Shown here piece after piece: positions 1 to 8,998 of a DNA stretch of 64,000 nt (position 1 is the first letter of the stretch; each line of letters starts with the position of its first letter). The position numbers and the translations under genes were made by a program. The stretch is taken from assembly GCA_963710315.1 (NCBI GenBank), contig CAVPZW010000005.1, positions 658,181 to 722,180 of the forward strand. Reading direction: 5' to 3'. The notes beneath the pieces were generated by a model. That model made no database searches. It was not told the DNA's origin and was given only the letters and a program-made list of their open reading frames with translations. Origin of the DNA: Palsa-360 sp963710315 (lineage in GTDB: Bacteria; Acidobacteriota; Terriglobia; Acidiferrales; UBA7541).

Positions 1-6
1 CAGCAT
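1..6 (-). CDS. Start of a gene running off the left edge
   Basis: On the minus strand an ATG at 6-4 is preceded by a good Shine-Dalgarno sequence (AGGAG about 7 bases upstream, near 14-19). It sits 69 bases after the stop of the ABC permease in the same direction. This suggests a further gene of the same operon. Only two codons lie inside the window, so its product cannot be named. Confidence 0.4.
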
Positions 7-74
7 GTTGGTTCTCCTCGCAAAAGTTTATTGCGTCAATCCGATTTGCCACTCCGCATCGCCGCTCCGTTGGT

Positions 75-866
75 TCACTCCGTTTCCGGTGCGCGGGCCG
101 ATTCGTGCCAGCGATGCAGAAAATACCACTCCAGGAACATAATTAGAAAAAGAAAACTGAATCCAAGCACGGTCGCGGCGAGTACAAGAGCGAACAAATA
201 ATCGGTCTGCAGTTGCGACGACGCGTACAGGATCGAGTAGCCAAGCCCGCCCTCACCCACCCGGCCCGAGCCTGCAAATAGTTCGCCTGTAATCGCGCCG
301 ATCACCGCGATTCCGCTGGCGATACGGATTCCCACAAACAGGTTCGGAACAGCGTGCGGAAGGCGTAGCTTGAACAGCACCTGCCCGCGAGTTGCGTTGT
401 GCATCAGAAAGAGATGCACCAGATTTTCATCCACGCTGATGAGCCCCTGCGTGGTGTTGGCAATAATCGGCGCGAGCGAAATGATAAAGGCAATGAACGT
501 GACCGCCGGAATCCCCGCTCCCATCCACATCAGAATCAAAGGCGCGATGGCAATAATGGGCACGGTCTGCAGCAGCAGCGTATAGGGATAAAGCATTTTT
601 CGGACCCAGCGCGATTGAGCGAAAATCAGCGCCACAAATACTCCCACCACAATGCTGACAAGCAGACCTCCGACAGACTCCTCCGCCGTGATGGCCAGTG
701 AGTTCAGCAAGGAAGGGAAGCGCGCGCCCACGGCGCGCGCCACGGCCCAGGGCGAAGGCAACATGTAGGGCGGAACGTGAAACACCCACAGAATGAGCTG
801 CCACAACACGATGAACGCCGCGAACACGGCCAGCGCGTTGAGCACGGTGATGGCGCGCTGCTTCAT
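75..866 (-). CDS. ABC transporter permease, NitT/TauT (SsuC-like) family
   Basis: Inner-membrane subunit of an importer of the nitrate/sulfonate/taurine/pyrimidine-precursor family. The 263-residue protein has about six hydrophobic segments. Around residues 140-205 it has the cytoplasmic coupling loop typical of binding-protein-dependent permeases (acidic/Gly-rich stretch near GIRIASGIAVIGAITGEL). Length is normal for the family. It overlaps the ATPase gene by 4 bases, so the two are translationally coupled. The likely binding protein is the divergent lipoprotein at 6193. The family is clear, but the substrate cannot be read from the sequence. Confidence 0.9.
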   Translation of the reverse strand: MKQRAITVLNALAVFAAFIVLWQLILWVFHVPPYMLPSPWAVARAVGARFPSLLNSLAITAEESVGGLLVSIVVGVFVALIFAQSRWVRKMLYPYTLLLQTVPIIAIAPLILMWMGAGIPAVTFIAFIISLAPIIANTTQGLISVDENLVHLFLMHNATRGQVLFKLRLPHAVPNLFVGIRIASGIAVIGAITGELFAGSGRVGEGGLGYSILYASSQLQTDYLFALVLAATVLGFSFLFLIMFLEWYFLHRWHESARAPETE

Positions 867-1636
867 TGGCGAACGGTCTCCCGCAAGGAGTGCGCCACGC
901 GCGAAGCAATGTCGTCAAACTCCGGCGAAGTGCGGATCGCGGATTTGCGCTGCGCCGGCAGGTCCACTTGAAACTCAGCGTAAACTCTTCCCGGATTCGG
1001 CGCCAGCACCACAATCCGGTCGGAAAGAAACACGGCTTCGGAAACGGAGTGGGTCACGAAGACAGCCGTCCATTTTTGTTCGGCGCGCAGCCGCAGAATC
1101 TCTTCGTTCAGGCGGTCGCGGGACATTTCATCGAGCGCCGCGAACGGTTCGTCCAGAAGCATCACGCGCGGATTCGTGGCCAGAGCGCGCGCGATGGAGA
1201 CGCGCATGCGCATTCCTCCCGAGAGTTCGCGCGGATAAGATTTGGCGACCTGTTGCAGACTCACGAGTTCGAGCAACGCGGAAATTTCTTTTTCCCGGCG
1301 GTCGTTCGGCACGTGCTCCAGTTCCAGGCCCAGGCCGATATTTTGTTTTACGGTGCGCCAGGGAAGCAGCGTCGCATCCTGGAAGACGAATGAAATAGTT
1401 TCCCTGGCGTTCAGCGGCGTCATTCCGTCCACGCGTATTATTCCACTGGTTGGGGCGGACAGGCCGGCGATCAATTTAAGGATGGTGGACTTTCCGCAGC
1501 CGGACGGGCCGATGATGCTGACGAATTCCTGCTTGGCGACGGTCAGGTTGATCGATTCCAATACGGCGCGAGCGCTCCCGTACTGCTTGCTGACGCCTAC
1601 AATCTCGATTTCCGGAACGCCCGCATTGGAGTTCAT
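863..1636 (-). CDS. ABC transporter ATP-binding protein, NitT/TauT (SsuB-like) family
   Basis: Cytoplasmic ATPase of the importer. Walker A GPSGCGKST lies at about residues 43-51, the signature LSGGMRMR follows, then Walker B VMLLDEPFAALD and a switch His in VFVTHSVSEA. I chose the ATG at 1636 because it overlaps the stop of the upstream hydrolase in an ATGA arrangement and gives the usual length of about 257 residues. A longer reading frame to 1717 adds a non-homologous leader. The product works with the permease at 75-866 and probably with the divergent lipoprotein at 6193. Confidence 0.92.
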   Translation of the reverse strand: MNSNAGVPEIEIVGVSKQYGSARAVLESINLTVAKQEFVSIIGPSGCGKSTILKLIAGLSAPTSGIIRVDGMTPLNARETISFVFQDATLLPWRTVKQNIGLGLELEHVPNDRREKEISALLELVSLQQVAKSYPRELSGGMRMRVSIARALATNPRVMLLDEPFAALDEMSRDRLNEEILRLRAEQKWTAVFVTHSVSEAVFLSDRIVVLAPNPGRVYAEFQVDLPAQRKSAIRTSPEFDDIASRVAHSLRETVRQ

Positions 1637-3348
1637 TGAGGCGCCTCTGTCGCGGGCAAGTACAAAGCGGAACAGAAGTCTTTGCCGTGGAAAACAAAAT
1701 GTGTGGACCGCCGCCAATCCCAGGATGTTGCCTGGCAGGAGGGCACATCGCTGCCGGGATTTCGGTCAAAGAGTGGGAACGCGCCGCCGGCAATTTCCAG
1801 CCGGATTCGGTCGCCCTTATCGAAACGGCATGAAGTTGGTTCAAGAAAGAAATCCCAGCGATGAATTTTGCCGGCCGCGGATTTCGTCCCTGGGATTGAC
1901 CGGCTGGACCGTGCGATTCCGATGCAGATAAATTCCGCCACTCCATTTGGTTTTGCGCGCACAAGTTTTGCGGTGAAGTCGGCATTCTCCAGCGTGGTTG
2001 CGCAATAAAGCCGGATGCGCGGAATGCCCAAAACCCACAGCGGCTTATCGAGCGGCGCGCTCGAATAAACGAGCAGGTTGTTTCCCATTTCCAGCGCGGC
2101 CTGATCGAATTGGCCGCTCGCCGCGCTCGGACCTCCCGGAGCGAGGACAGGCACTTCCGGATCGTGCACAAAAATGTCGCAGGGTTCCTCAGTCTCCGGG
2201 CGCACGGACGAGAGCGTTCCATTTCCTTTGCGCGAATTGGCTCTGCCCTCGCTGTGCAGAAAGAGGACGTGATCCGCGCCCTCGGGAAACGTTTGCGCGT
2301 CGCGCCAGCGATTTTCGCCCAGCACGAAGTGGCGCACGCGCGGCTCTCCCGCAAACGCGCCGGAATCTTTTAGCCAATGGTCGAACCATCGCAGCAAGAT
2401 GGCGTCCGTGTCGATCAGCGCCTCAGGACCAAAATCCGCCGCGCCAATTCGATCGCCCCAGGGAATGTGCACCCACGGCCCTGCAAGCAAATATTGATTC
2501 TCGCGCGCAAGCTCGCTGCCAGCGGATTTTCGCAGTGCCAGAAAACCTTCGACGCTACCGCGCAGAAACATGTCGTACCAGCCGGAAATGTGCAGCGCCG
2601 GAACACGAATCTGATCGAGGCGTTGGCTGACATCCAGCGCGGCCCAGTATTCGCCGGGAGCATTGTGATCGAGCCAGTCAAGCACGTATGTGGGAAGCCC
2701 TTCGCCGTGCAGCGCGGGATGTGCGCGAACGGGCAGCACGCTGGTTTGCGACGCAAGCTGCGCCCAAGCTTGTTCGAGCCTGTAGCTTGCCTCGCGAAGT
2801 TTCTTGCGCCGCGCGTCCTCTTTCAACAGCTGCAATCCCCAGCCCAGCGTGGACGCCAGGCGCAGCGCTCCGCCCTGATAAAACCAGCCGTGATACAGGT
2901 CGCACGCGGTCATCCCCGGCGAGATGCACTGCAGGCCCTCAGGCTGTTCGGCCGCGGCCAGCAGCTGCGTCATTCCCTGATAAGAAAAACCGTACATGCC
3001 GATGCGGCCATTCGATTCGGGGCGCGCGCGCAGCCAGGCAATGGTATCGGCGCCGTCGGTTCCCTCATTTCGAAACGGATAGAACTCGCCTTCGGAGTCG
3101 CCGCGTCCGCGAACGTCTTGAATGACCACGTTGTATCCCTGGCGCGCAAACCACACGGGATGGGCATATACGACCGTGGATGCGATGTCGCGTCCATATG
3201 GCTGGCGCATCAGGAGCGTGGGCAATGGGCCGGGTTGGGCAGGGTAATAGTGGTCGGATACCAACTGAACGCCGTCGCGCATGCGTGCGCGGACGCCGCG
3301 TTCGAGTCGTACGCCTGCGCCGCAATCGACCCATCCAGGCGAGTTCAT
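1633..3348 (-). CDS. CocE/NonD family alpha/beta hydrolase
   Basis: Serine hydrolase of the X-Pro dipeptidyl-peptidase S15 / cocaine-esterase family (571 residues, normal length). The nucleophile elbow GFSYQG places the catalytic serine at residue 122. The Asp is probably in SGWYDMF, and the His in AGPWVHIPWGD. The N-terminal half is the alpha/beta fold with a helical cap; the C-terminal part is the jelly-roll domain. Both ends overlap neighbours by ATGA, so it belongs firmly to the creatininase/oxidase/ABC operon. It probably hydrolyses an ester or amide intermediate of the imported substrate. That role is inference from context. No signal peptide is seen. Confidence 0.9.
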   Translation of the reverse strand: MNSPGWVDCGAGVRLERGVRARMRDGVQLVSDHYYPAQPGPLPTLLMRQPYGRDIASTVVYAHPVWFARQGYNVVIQDVRGRGDSEGEFYPFRNEGTDGADTIAWLRARPESNGRIGMYGFSYQGMTQLLAAAEQPEGLQCISPGMTACDLYHGWFYQGGALRLASTLGWGLQLLKEDARRKKLREASYRLEQAWAQLASQTSVLPVRAHPALHGEGLPTYVLDWLDHNAPGEYWAALDVSQRLDQIRVPALHISGWYDMFLRGSVEGFLALRKSAGSELARENQYLLAGPWVHIPWGDRIGAADFGPEALIDTDAILLRWFDHWLKDSGAFAGEPRVRHFVLGENRWRDAQTFPEGADHVLFLHSEGRANSRKGNGTLSSVRPETEEPCDIFVHDPEVPVLAPGGPSAASGQFDQAALEMGNNLLVYSSAPLDKPLWVLGIPRIRLYCATTLENADFTAKLVRAKPNGVAEFICIGIARSSRSIPGTKSAAGKIHRWDFFLEPTSCRFDKGDRIRLEIAGGAFPLFDRNPGSDVPSCQATSWDWRRSTHFVFHGKDFCSALYLPATEAPQ

Positions 3349-4139
3349 GGCGTGCGCGGGTCCGTGTAGCGATACATTTCTTCGAGCGCTGCGGCCAGCC
3401 GCGTGGTTGCCTGCTCCAGCCAGCGCGCGCCTTTTTCCGCGGTGGCTGGGCGCGGATCGCCCATCACTCCGCTGGGCGCAATATCCTTGGTGAGCCAGGC
3501 AAACGTGGCGGGCGCATTTTCCGGCAGCAGCATGCCCGGCTTGGAAATGTCGGCGATGTAGTTGGCGGTGTACGCGGAGCTGTCCACCAGTTCCGGCACG
3601 CTGGCCAGCAGAAACGAAGTTTCCACTTCGCCCGCGTGAAATCCGTAGGCGCGTTCCTGAGGATCGAGGCCTTCGAAGGAAATTCCGCCGGAGCCGTGCA
3701 TGGCAAACGTGCGCAGGCCAAATTCCGCGCGCAAGTCGCGAGCCATGACGTCGATCAGCGAAGTATTTCCGCCGTGCGTGTTGTACAGGACGAGCTTTCG
3801 AAAGCCGGCCTTTGACAAGCTGGATCCCAGATCGCGCAGCACGGCCATGAACGTGGCGGAGCTGACCGAAAGCGTCCCCGGAAAGCCGATGTGCTCATTG
3901 CTCTTGCCGTAACACACAGGCGGCAGTGCGTAGACATTCAATTCGGCGGGGAGTTTGCGCAGCGCGTGGCCCAGCAGCAAATTGTTGATCAGCGTGTCGG
4001 TCGCCAGAGGCAGGTGATGCCCGTGCTGCTCGATGGCCGCCGTGGGCAGGATCAGCAGCGTGGTGTCACGAGGAAGCGCGTCCACCTGCTTCCAATTTAG
4101 GTATGCGAAGTTTCGCGCGTCCGGTATCCAGGTTTTCAT
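3345..4139 (-). CDS. Creatininase family amidohydrolase
   Basis: 264 residues with the creatininase metal site AIEQHGHHLPLATDT: Glu37, His39 and Asp48 are likely metal ligands. A second conserved block, NTHGGN, lies near residues 122-127. The family includes creatinine amidohydrolase, the peptide-processing MftE and dehydratase-like enzymes such as FAPy deformylase, so the substrate is open. Here it lies between an FAD oxidase and a CocE hydrolase with 4-base overlaps on both sides. A ring-opening or amide-hydrolysing step in the same pathway is a reasonable inference. A distant paralogue is at 38758. Confidence 0.88.
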   Translation of the reverse strand: MKTWIPDARNFAYLNWKQVDALPRDTTLLILPTAAIEQHGHHLPLATDTLINNLLLGHALRKLPAELNVYALPPVCYGKSNEHIGFPGTLSVSSATFMAVLRDLGSSLSKAGFRKLVLYNTHGGNTSLIDVMARDLRAEFGLRTFAMHGSGGISFEGLDPQERAYGFHAGEVETSFLLASVPELVDSSAYTANYIADISKPGMLLPENAPATFAWLTKDIAPSGVMGDPRPATAEKGARWLEQATTRLAAALEEMYRYTDPRTP

Positions 4140-5512
4140 TTCGTTGGCGCTCCAGCCATCTGGGTTTCTGAATGAAACGTGACCATCTTACCGGGATTGA
4201 GCAAGCCTTTGGGGTCGTAGCGCATCTTGGTCAGCAATTGCACGTTGTCCGCGCGGTAGCGGCCGCCGCCCTCGACATTATTCACGTGCGGATTGGCCAC
4301 GAACACTCCGATCTTGCGGCAGAAGTCGATCATGTCGTTCAGGCGCTCCTCGGTTGTGTAGTAGACGACGGGAATTGCGCCGGGAACCACGCGGCCCTCG
4401 CCGTTCTTCATGAATTCCATGTGGAACAAGATTTCCTGGCCGAAGCGCTCGCGCAATTGGCGCAATTGATCGCGCACCGTATCGGGGTTAAAGCCGCATT
4501 GCAAGTACGTATAAGCCTCGTCCGACCGCATGGCCCAGAGCGTGGTGTGATTCCAGGTGTAGTCGGAAAGCAGCGGTCTTGCATTGAGGCCGGGATATAC
4601 GCCGCTTTGAGTTACGACTCCTGCGGCGTTGCGCGCGGCGGCTTCCAAATCGCCAAGCTGGCTCGATGCGATCATGAAAAAAATCAGCGTCTTGCCTTCC
4701 GGGGCATATTGGCGAATGGGCGTGAAGAAGGATGGAATCGGCCACTCGAAAACGGTAACAAGCCGCTTGATCCATGAAGGGCCGGTGGCGATCTTCTCGC
4801 CGAAATCGAGGGCGGCGGCGAAGGTGTCAAAAGCCACGATGCACTGGGACCACTCCACGGCCGGCGCCAGCGCAAGCCAAACGCGGGTGATGATTCCGTT
4901 GGTGCCCCAGGCATGCAGAATGTCGTGAACCGCTTGGCCCTCGTGATGCATCAGGCGAGGTTCCGGCTCCATGGTCACCACTTCGAGAGCGCGGACCGTT
5001 TCAAAATCGCGCAGTCCGCCGTGCGCGACTGTGCCGATTCCTCCCGAGCCGCCGCTGACGAATCCGCCGACGGACGCCTTGATGATGGTCGAAGGATAGC
5101 AGCGCAGTTCCCATCCGGCCTTACGCGCTTCATTTTCCAGATCGCCCAGGCGCACTCCGGGTTGGCAAACGGCCACGCCCTCCGGCTGAATTTGCTCGAT
5201 GCGATCCATGCGCGCCAGGTCCAGCACAACGCCGCCTTCCAGGGGAACCGCCTGGCCATAATTTCCCGTGCCCGCGCCGCGCGCCGTAACCGGAATACCG
5301 TTTGCAAAGCAATAGCGCAGCAGCTTCTGAATTTCCTCGGCGCTCAGCGGCTGCACCACCACGTCGCCCAACTTCCCATCCAACTGCCTGCGAAGCACCG
5401 GCGAATACCAATAGAAATCGCGAGAGAGCTGCTCGACGATCTGAGGATTCACGATCACGCGCGAGGGATCGCCGGTAAGAGATTGAAGGCTAGCGATGTG
5501 CTTCGGGTCCAT
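4136..5512 (-). CDS. FAD-linked oxidase (GlcD/VAO-type)
   Basis: Flavoprotein of the vanillyl-alcohol-oxidase fold. The PCMH-type FAD domain spans roughly residues 35-215, with the pyrophosphate-binding stretch RGAGTGNYGQA. A C-terminal substrate-cap domain ends in the typical YDPKGLLNPGKM. About 458 residues is normal for glycolate/lactate-type subunits. I chose the ATG at 5512; an in-frame TTG at 5533 is also possible, and neither has a strong ribosome site. The gene overlaps the creatininase by 4 bases. It probably oxidises a hydroxy- or amino-acid-like intermediate, but no substrate motif decides this. Confidence 0.85.
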   Translation of the reverse strand: MDPKHIASLQSLTGDPSRVIVNPQIVEQLSRDFYWYSPVLRRQLDGKLGDVVVQPLSAEEIQKLLRYCFANGIPVTARGAGTGNYGQAVPLEGGVVLDLARMDRIEQIQPEGVAVCQPGVRLGDLENEARKAGWELRCYPSTIIKASVGGFVSGGSGGIGTVAHGGLRDFETVRALEVVTMEPEPRLMHHEGQAVHDILHAWGTNGIITRVWLALAPAVEWSQCIVAFDTFAAALDFGEKIATGPSWIKRLVTVFEWPIPSFFTPIRQYAPEGKTLIFFMIASSQLGDLEAAARNAAGVVTQSGVYPGLNARPLLSDYTWNHTTLWAMRSDEAYTYLQCGFNPDTVRDQLRQLRERFGQEILFHMEFMKNGEGRVVPGAIPVVYYTTEERLNDMIDFCRKIGVFVANPHVNNVEGGGRYRADNVQLLTKMRYDPKGLLNPGKMVTFHSETQMAGAPTK

Positions 5513-5534
5513 GGAAATCAGCTCACTTTGCAAT

Positions 5535-6077
5535 TCAGGATTTGGCGGACTTTGTCTTTCTCGAACTCCAGGTGCGAAAAGCCCTTTGCATGTTCGGATG
5601 CGTAAAAAGCGTGTTGCACAAATCGCGAAGCACAGGCCCCTCCACGACGCAGGCGAAGTCCGAGCGGCGCGCCACTTCCTTGGCGGAAATTTGAATTTGC
5701 ATTACGTGGCGATTGGCATCGGCGATAGTCGCTCCGAATACCACGCGGTCCAGCCTGGCCCACAACGCATTGGCCATGCACATGGGGCACGGCTCGCAGG
5801 TGGAGTACATGGTAAAGCCGGCAAGCGAGGGGCGTTTCAGTTTCTTGCAGGCAAGACGCACCGTGCGCGTTTCGGCATGAGAGCTGGGATCGTTTTCGCG
5901 CAGGACGGCGTTGGTGGCGCGCATCAGGCGCCGGCCCGTGCGCGTATCTACAATCAGGGCGCCAAAAGGAACCGGGCGGACAGTGCTCAGTGAGCGAGCG
6001 GTGAATTCGAAAATCTCGCGCACACGCTGCTCATCGATCGAGGAAATCCGCGACCTTGCGGAAGCCGGCTTAGCCAT
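5535..6077 (-). CDS. Nucleoside/guanine deaminase-like zinc enzyme
   Basis: Cytidine-deaminase-fold protein of the guanine deaminase/TadA type. Zinc site: His67 with catalytic Glu69 (SSHAET), then Cys97 and Cys100 in CEPCPMC. About 180 residues, slightly longer than bacterial guanine deaminase. I chose the ATG at 6077 rather than 6092 because it fits the family N-terminus. It is the first gene of the minus-strand operon, 115 bases from the divergent transport lipoprotein. With a xanthine-dehydrogenase-like enzyme at 9-13 kb and an NCS2 permease at 16.8 kb, a purine-type deamination is plausible. Cytosine or another amino-heterocycle is the alternative. Confidence 0.85.
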   Translation of the reverse strand: MAKPASARSRISSIDEQRVREIFEFTARSLSTVRPVPFGALIVDTRTGRRLMRATNAVLRENDPSSHAETRTVRLACKKLKRPSLAGFTMYSTCEPCPMCMANALWARLDRVVFGATIADANRHVMQIQISAKEVARRSDFACVVEGPVLRDLCNTLFTHPNMQRAFRTWSSRKTKSAKS

Positions 6078-6192
6078 GCCGCAATTTACCACATTGCCGG
6101 GCAGCCCGCCGCTGGACCTCTATTCAATTTTTGCATGGATACGATTAGACCTCTTTCGGCCAATGACTGCGTGATATTCTCGTCCACGTAAG
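6078..6192. promoter_or_regulatory. Divergent promoter region of the ABC/deaminase system
   Basis: This 115-base gap separates the divergent deaminase operon (minus) and the binding-protein gene (plus), so both promoters should lie here. It includes an AT-richer stretch around 6120-6150 (ATTCAATTTTTGC). I could not assign a clear -35/-10 pair or operator palindrome. The call rests on gene orientation. Confidence 0.4.
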
Positions 6193-7209
6193 GTGAATGG
6201 ATTCGATCTCATGGCCAACCGCTCCCACCGCGTCCTATGTGTGCTGATCTTCTGTGTGCCGATCTTCGTCGGCCTTTCCGTGTTCGGATGCCGGCGCGCC
6301 GAGGTCGACAATGGGCTCACCAAAATCGTGCTGCAGGCGGACTGGTATCCCCAGCCCGAGCACGGCGGCTTCTTCACCGCGCTGGCAAAGGGATACTACA
6401 AGGATGAAGGCCTGGACGTAACAATCCTTCCGGGCGGTCCATATATCACGGTGGCCAAGCAGGTTTCTTCGGGTACCGCGCAATTCGGAATGGGAGGTTC
6501 GGACAGGCTTCTGGAGGCCAATTCCGGGGGACAAGCCCTCATCGCGGTTGCCGCCACATTGCAACACGATCCGCAAGGCATCATGGTGAGGAAGGACTCG
6601 CCCATCCACACATTCTCGGACTTGAATGGCCATTCGGTAGCCATCAAGGTCGGCGAATCCGCGTGGTTCGATTTCTTGGTTAAGCGCTATCAACTGAATA
6701 ATGTTCGGGTCGTCCCGGCGATGATGAACGTGGCCAATTTTGTGGCCGATCCGCAGTACATACAGCAGGCATTTGCCACGTCGGAGCCGTTTTTCGCGCA
6801 CCAGGAAGGCGTCGAGACACGAGTGCTCCTGGTAAGCGATGCCGGATTCAATCCTTATCGCATCATGTACACCACCAAGGATTACCTCCGGCAGCATCCC
6901 GAAATCGTGGCCAAATTTGTCCGCGCATCATTAAAGGGATGGAGGGACTACCTGGTCGATCCGGGTCCAGCCCACGCCTTGATCGCCAAGCTCAATCCGG
7001 CGCTCAATCCCGAGTGGATGCAATTTACATGGACGCAATTGCGCGACGGCCATTTCGTGACAGGTGACGATCCGACCGGCGCGCAGCTCGGCCAAATGGA
7101 TCCCAAACGCTGGGCCACCATGTACGATCAGCTCGTCGATTTGAAGGTGATCGACAAACCGATTGATCCCGCAACCGCTTACACGCTGCAATTTATCCAG
7201 CCAAAGTAA
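6193..7209 (+). CDS. ABC transporter substrate-binding lipoprotein (NMT1/THI5-like, SsuA family)
   Basis: 338 residues. The N-terminus is hydrophobic and ends in a lipobox-like SVFGC with Cys33, which predicts a lipid-anchored periplasmic protein. The mature part begins with the family pattern TKIVLQADWYPQPEHGGFF and continues with ALAKGYYKDEGLDVTI, typical of NMT1/THI5-like proteins that bind nitrate, sulfonates, taurine or pyrimidine precursors. AAGG lies just upstream of the ATG at 6193; an internal ATG at 6211 is a weaker option. It is divergent from the permease and ATPase it probably serves. The ligand is unknown. Confidence 0.9.
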   Translation: MNGFDLMANRSHRVLCVLIFCVPIFVGLSVFGCRRAEVDNGLTKIVLQADWYPQPEHGGFFTALAKGYYKDEGLDVTILPGGPYITVAKQVSSGTAQFGMGGSDRLLEANSGGQALIAVAATLQHDPQGIMVRKDSPIHTFSDLNGHSVAIKVGESAWFDFLVKRYQLNNVRVVPAMMNVANFVADPQYIQQAFATSEPFFAHQEGVETRVLLVSDAGFNPYRIMYTTKDYLRQHPEIVAKFVRASLKGWRDYLVDPGPAHALIAKLNPALNPEWMQFTWTQLRDGHFVTGDDPTGAQLGQMDPKRWATMYDQLVDLKVIDKPIDPATAYTLQFIQPK

Positions 7210-7328
7210 GGGAGACAGGAAGGCATATGACGGGTGAGCCCGAAGCGCATCAGCCTGCAAATTCCGTCCGGGCCGAACTACACTCATTTCCGTTTCCGAT
7301 CTGGAAGTGGAAGCCGTACTAAACACTA

Positions 7329-7366
7329 CCGCCCGCGCCAGCCCTGTGAAGGGGTGACGCGGGCGG
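7329..7366. terminator. Bidirectional hairpin between convergent genes
   Basis: Perfect 9-bp arms CCGCCCGCG (7329-7337) and CGCGGGCGG (7358-7366) enclose a loop that itself pairs CCCT with AGGG. It lies between the convergent binding-protein gene and the propeller gene. There is no long T-run, only TATTTCATT after it, so termination is probable but not certain. Confidence 0.55.
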
Positions 7367-7419
7367 AGTATTTCATTGCAGTTCAAGGCACTTCAGAGCC
7401 TTACCGTGGCGCGATCTCT

Positions 7420-8511
7420 CTATCGGCCGTACACGAGCACTCTGAAATTTCCCGGCTTGGCCGTCGCCAGCGGATGAGGCTGTTTTTCCGTGGGAGCAGC
7501 CGGCGGATTGAAATCCGAAGTGCTGAGAAAAACATTGTGCGTCTTCGTATCGACCTGCAAAGTCTTGGCGCCATAGAGCGTTTTAATGGCCTCCACTTCG
7601 CTCAGCTTGTCCGGTGAATCCTCATGGTAAATGTGCATCATGCCTTCGCGCGTGGCCACGAACAGCATGCCTGTTCCGGGATCGAAAGCATTCGCGTCCA
7701 CCCCTGCCGTAATTGGATAGGACTGGATGACTTTCCCGGTATCGGCGTCCATCATGATCACGAATTGCGGGCCGCGCCCTCCTGAGAAGAGCCGCCGGTT
7801 CTTTTGATCCATGGCCATGGACGTCGGCGCGCCCGCCGGTGCGGCTGGCCAGCGTGACTTGATAGTGTTGGTGCGAGCGTCGATTGCCACTACATCGTTC
7901 TTTTCGGGATTGTTGTCGTAGATCATTCCTTTGCCGTTGACGGCCGGGAATTCCACTTTGCCGATCAGGTCGATCGTGGTGATCACGGATTCTTTCACAG
8001 CGTCGATCACGGTCGTGTTATGGCTGTCGCCGTTGAACGTGAAGATATGCTTGGTCACCGGTTCGTAGATGATGGCATCGGTATCCAACTGGCCGGTCTT
8101 CACCCTGCCGGTTACCTTCAAACTCTTCAAATCGAAGATCACGACTTCCTGCACCGTGGCGTTGGGGTTGGAATCGCCGTCGGTGATGAATCCTTTGCCC
8201 AGATCCTTGGCCACGGCAATCCCGTGGCAGCGATTCAGCCCTTCGATCTTGCCCACCACGGAATAATCGTCGGCATTGAGAACCACAACTTCCGTGCCGT
8301 GAGATATGTAAACCCGGCGCGCCTCGGCATCGACTGAAATGTAGTCGTAATACTCGCCGCCGCCCGGCGCAGCGGGCAAGGAAACTGTTTTCAGCAAGTG
8401 GTAGCCCGATGCCGCGGGTTTCGGCTGCGCGTGGGAACCCGACAGGAAACACGCGCCGGACAATACGAAGAGAAGACCAACTGCAAAACGGCCAAGACTG
8501 GAAAACTTCAT
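7420..8511 (-). CDS. Secreted YncE-like YVTN beta-propeller protein
   Basis: About 363 residues from the ATG at 8511, which has AGGAG 8-10 bases upstream. Residues 1-28 form a Sec signal peptide ending near SGSHAQ. The rest is repeated propeller blades, for example YYDYISVDAEARRVYISHG, VVVLNADDYSVVGKI and KHIFTFNGDS, as in YncE and surface-layer YVTN proteins. Such proteins are common and multicopy in Acidobacteriota. The role is unknown; many sit near redox or TonB systems. A longer frame to 8658 is not needed. It is convergent with the binding protein and divergent from the CoxG gene. Confidence 0.85.
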   Translation of the reverse strand: MKFSSLGRFAVGLLFVLSGACFLSGSHAQPKPAASGYHLLKTVSLPAAPGGGEYYDYISVDAEARRVYISHGTEVVVLNADDYSVVGKIEGLNRCHGIAVAKDLGKGFITDGDSNPNATVQEVVIFDLKSLKVTGRVKTGQLDTDAIIYEPVTKHIFTFNGDSHNTTVIDAVKESVITTIDLIGKVEFPAVNGKGMIYDNNPEKNDVVAIDARTNTIKSRWPAAPAGAPTSMAMDQKNRRLFSGGRGPQFVIMMDADTGKVIQSYPITAGVDANAFDPGTGMLFVATREGMMHIYHEDSPDKLSEVEAIKTLYGAKTLQVDTKTHNVFLSTSDFNPPAAPTEKQPHPLATAKPGNFRVLVYGR

Positions 8512-8998
8512 GGAAACGCTCCTTTTTATTTTGTGTGCCGCGCAATTCGGAATTGGCAACGGGAATTCGCCGCACGACAGCGCCGCGCGCGGCGAGATTG
8601 GAGCATGACTGCATTCGAAGTTGGCGCGTTGCTCCCTCAAATATCCGGGAGCCCTCACCTAAAATGCTTCGCTGCTCCCGACGCTTGAAAATCTTTTCTT
8701 GCCCTCCGAACTTCGGAAATTGTAGCACCAACATCGCTTTTAGCTTCTCAATTTGGCGGACCGGCGGAGTCCAGCTTTTTCAATTTGGACACAATGTCAG
8801 CTTCCTCTTCGAGTTGTTGGCACATGCTTGAAACTAAATATCGTCCAACACCGAATGCAATTTCGACGGATAGATGATAAATTCAGAAGCCGATTTTGAA
8901 AGTTTTCGGCGGGCTCGATTCATGTGCGTCGAATGTACACCCGCATCGGCCGTTCCCGGGTAACGCGAGGAGATGGAAATGTTGGCGCAGGTTCTGCC
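8512..8998. other. Intergenic region between divergent propeller and CoxG genes
   Basis: This 487-base gap must hold the promoter of the minus-strand propeller gene and that of the plus-strand molybdenum-hydroxylase operon. I see no convincing gene, tRNA or long repeat. GAGGAGA at about 8968-8974 resembles a ribosome site but lies about 24 bases from the chosen CoxG start. Confidence 0.4.

Noticed and set aside
7234..7617. 127-codon plus-strand frame after the ABC lipoprotein
   Set aside because: It crosses a terminator-like hairpin and runs opposite the propeller gene; no homology or ribosome site.
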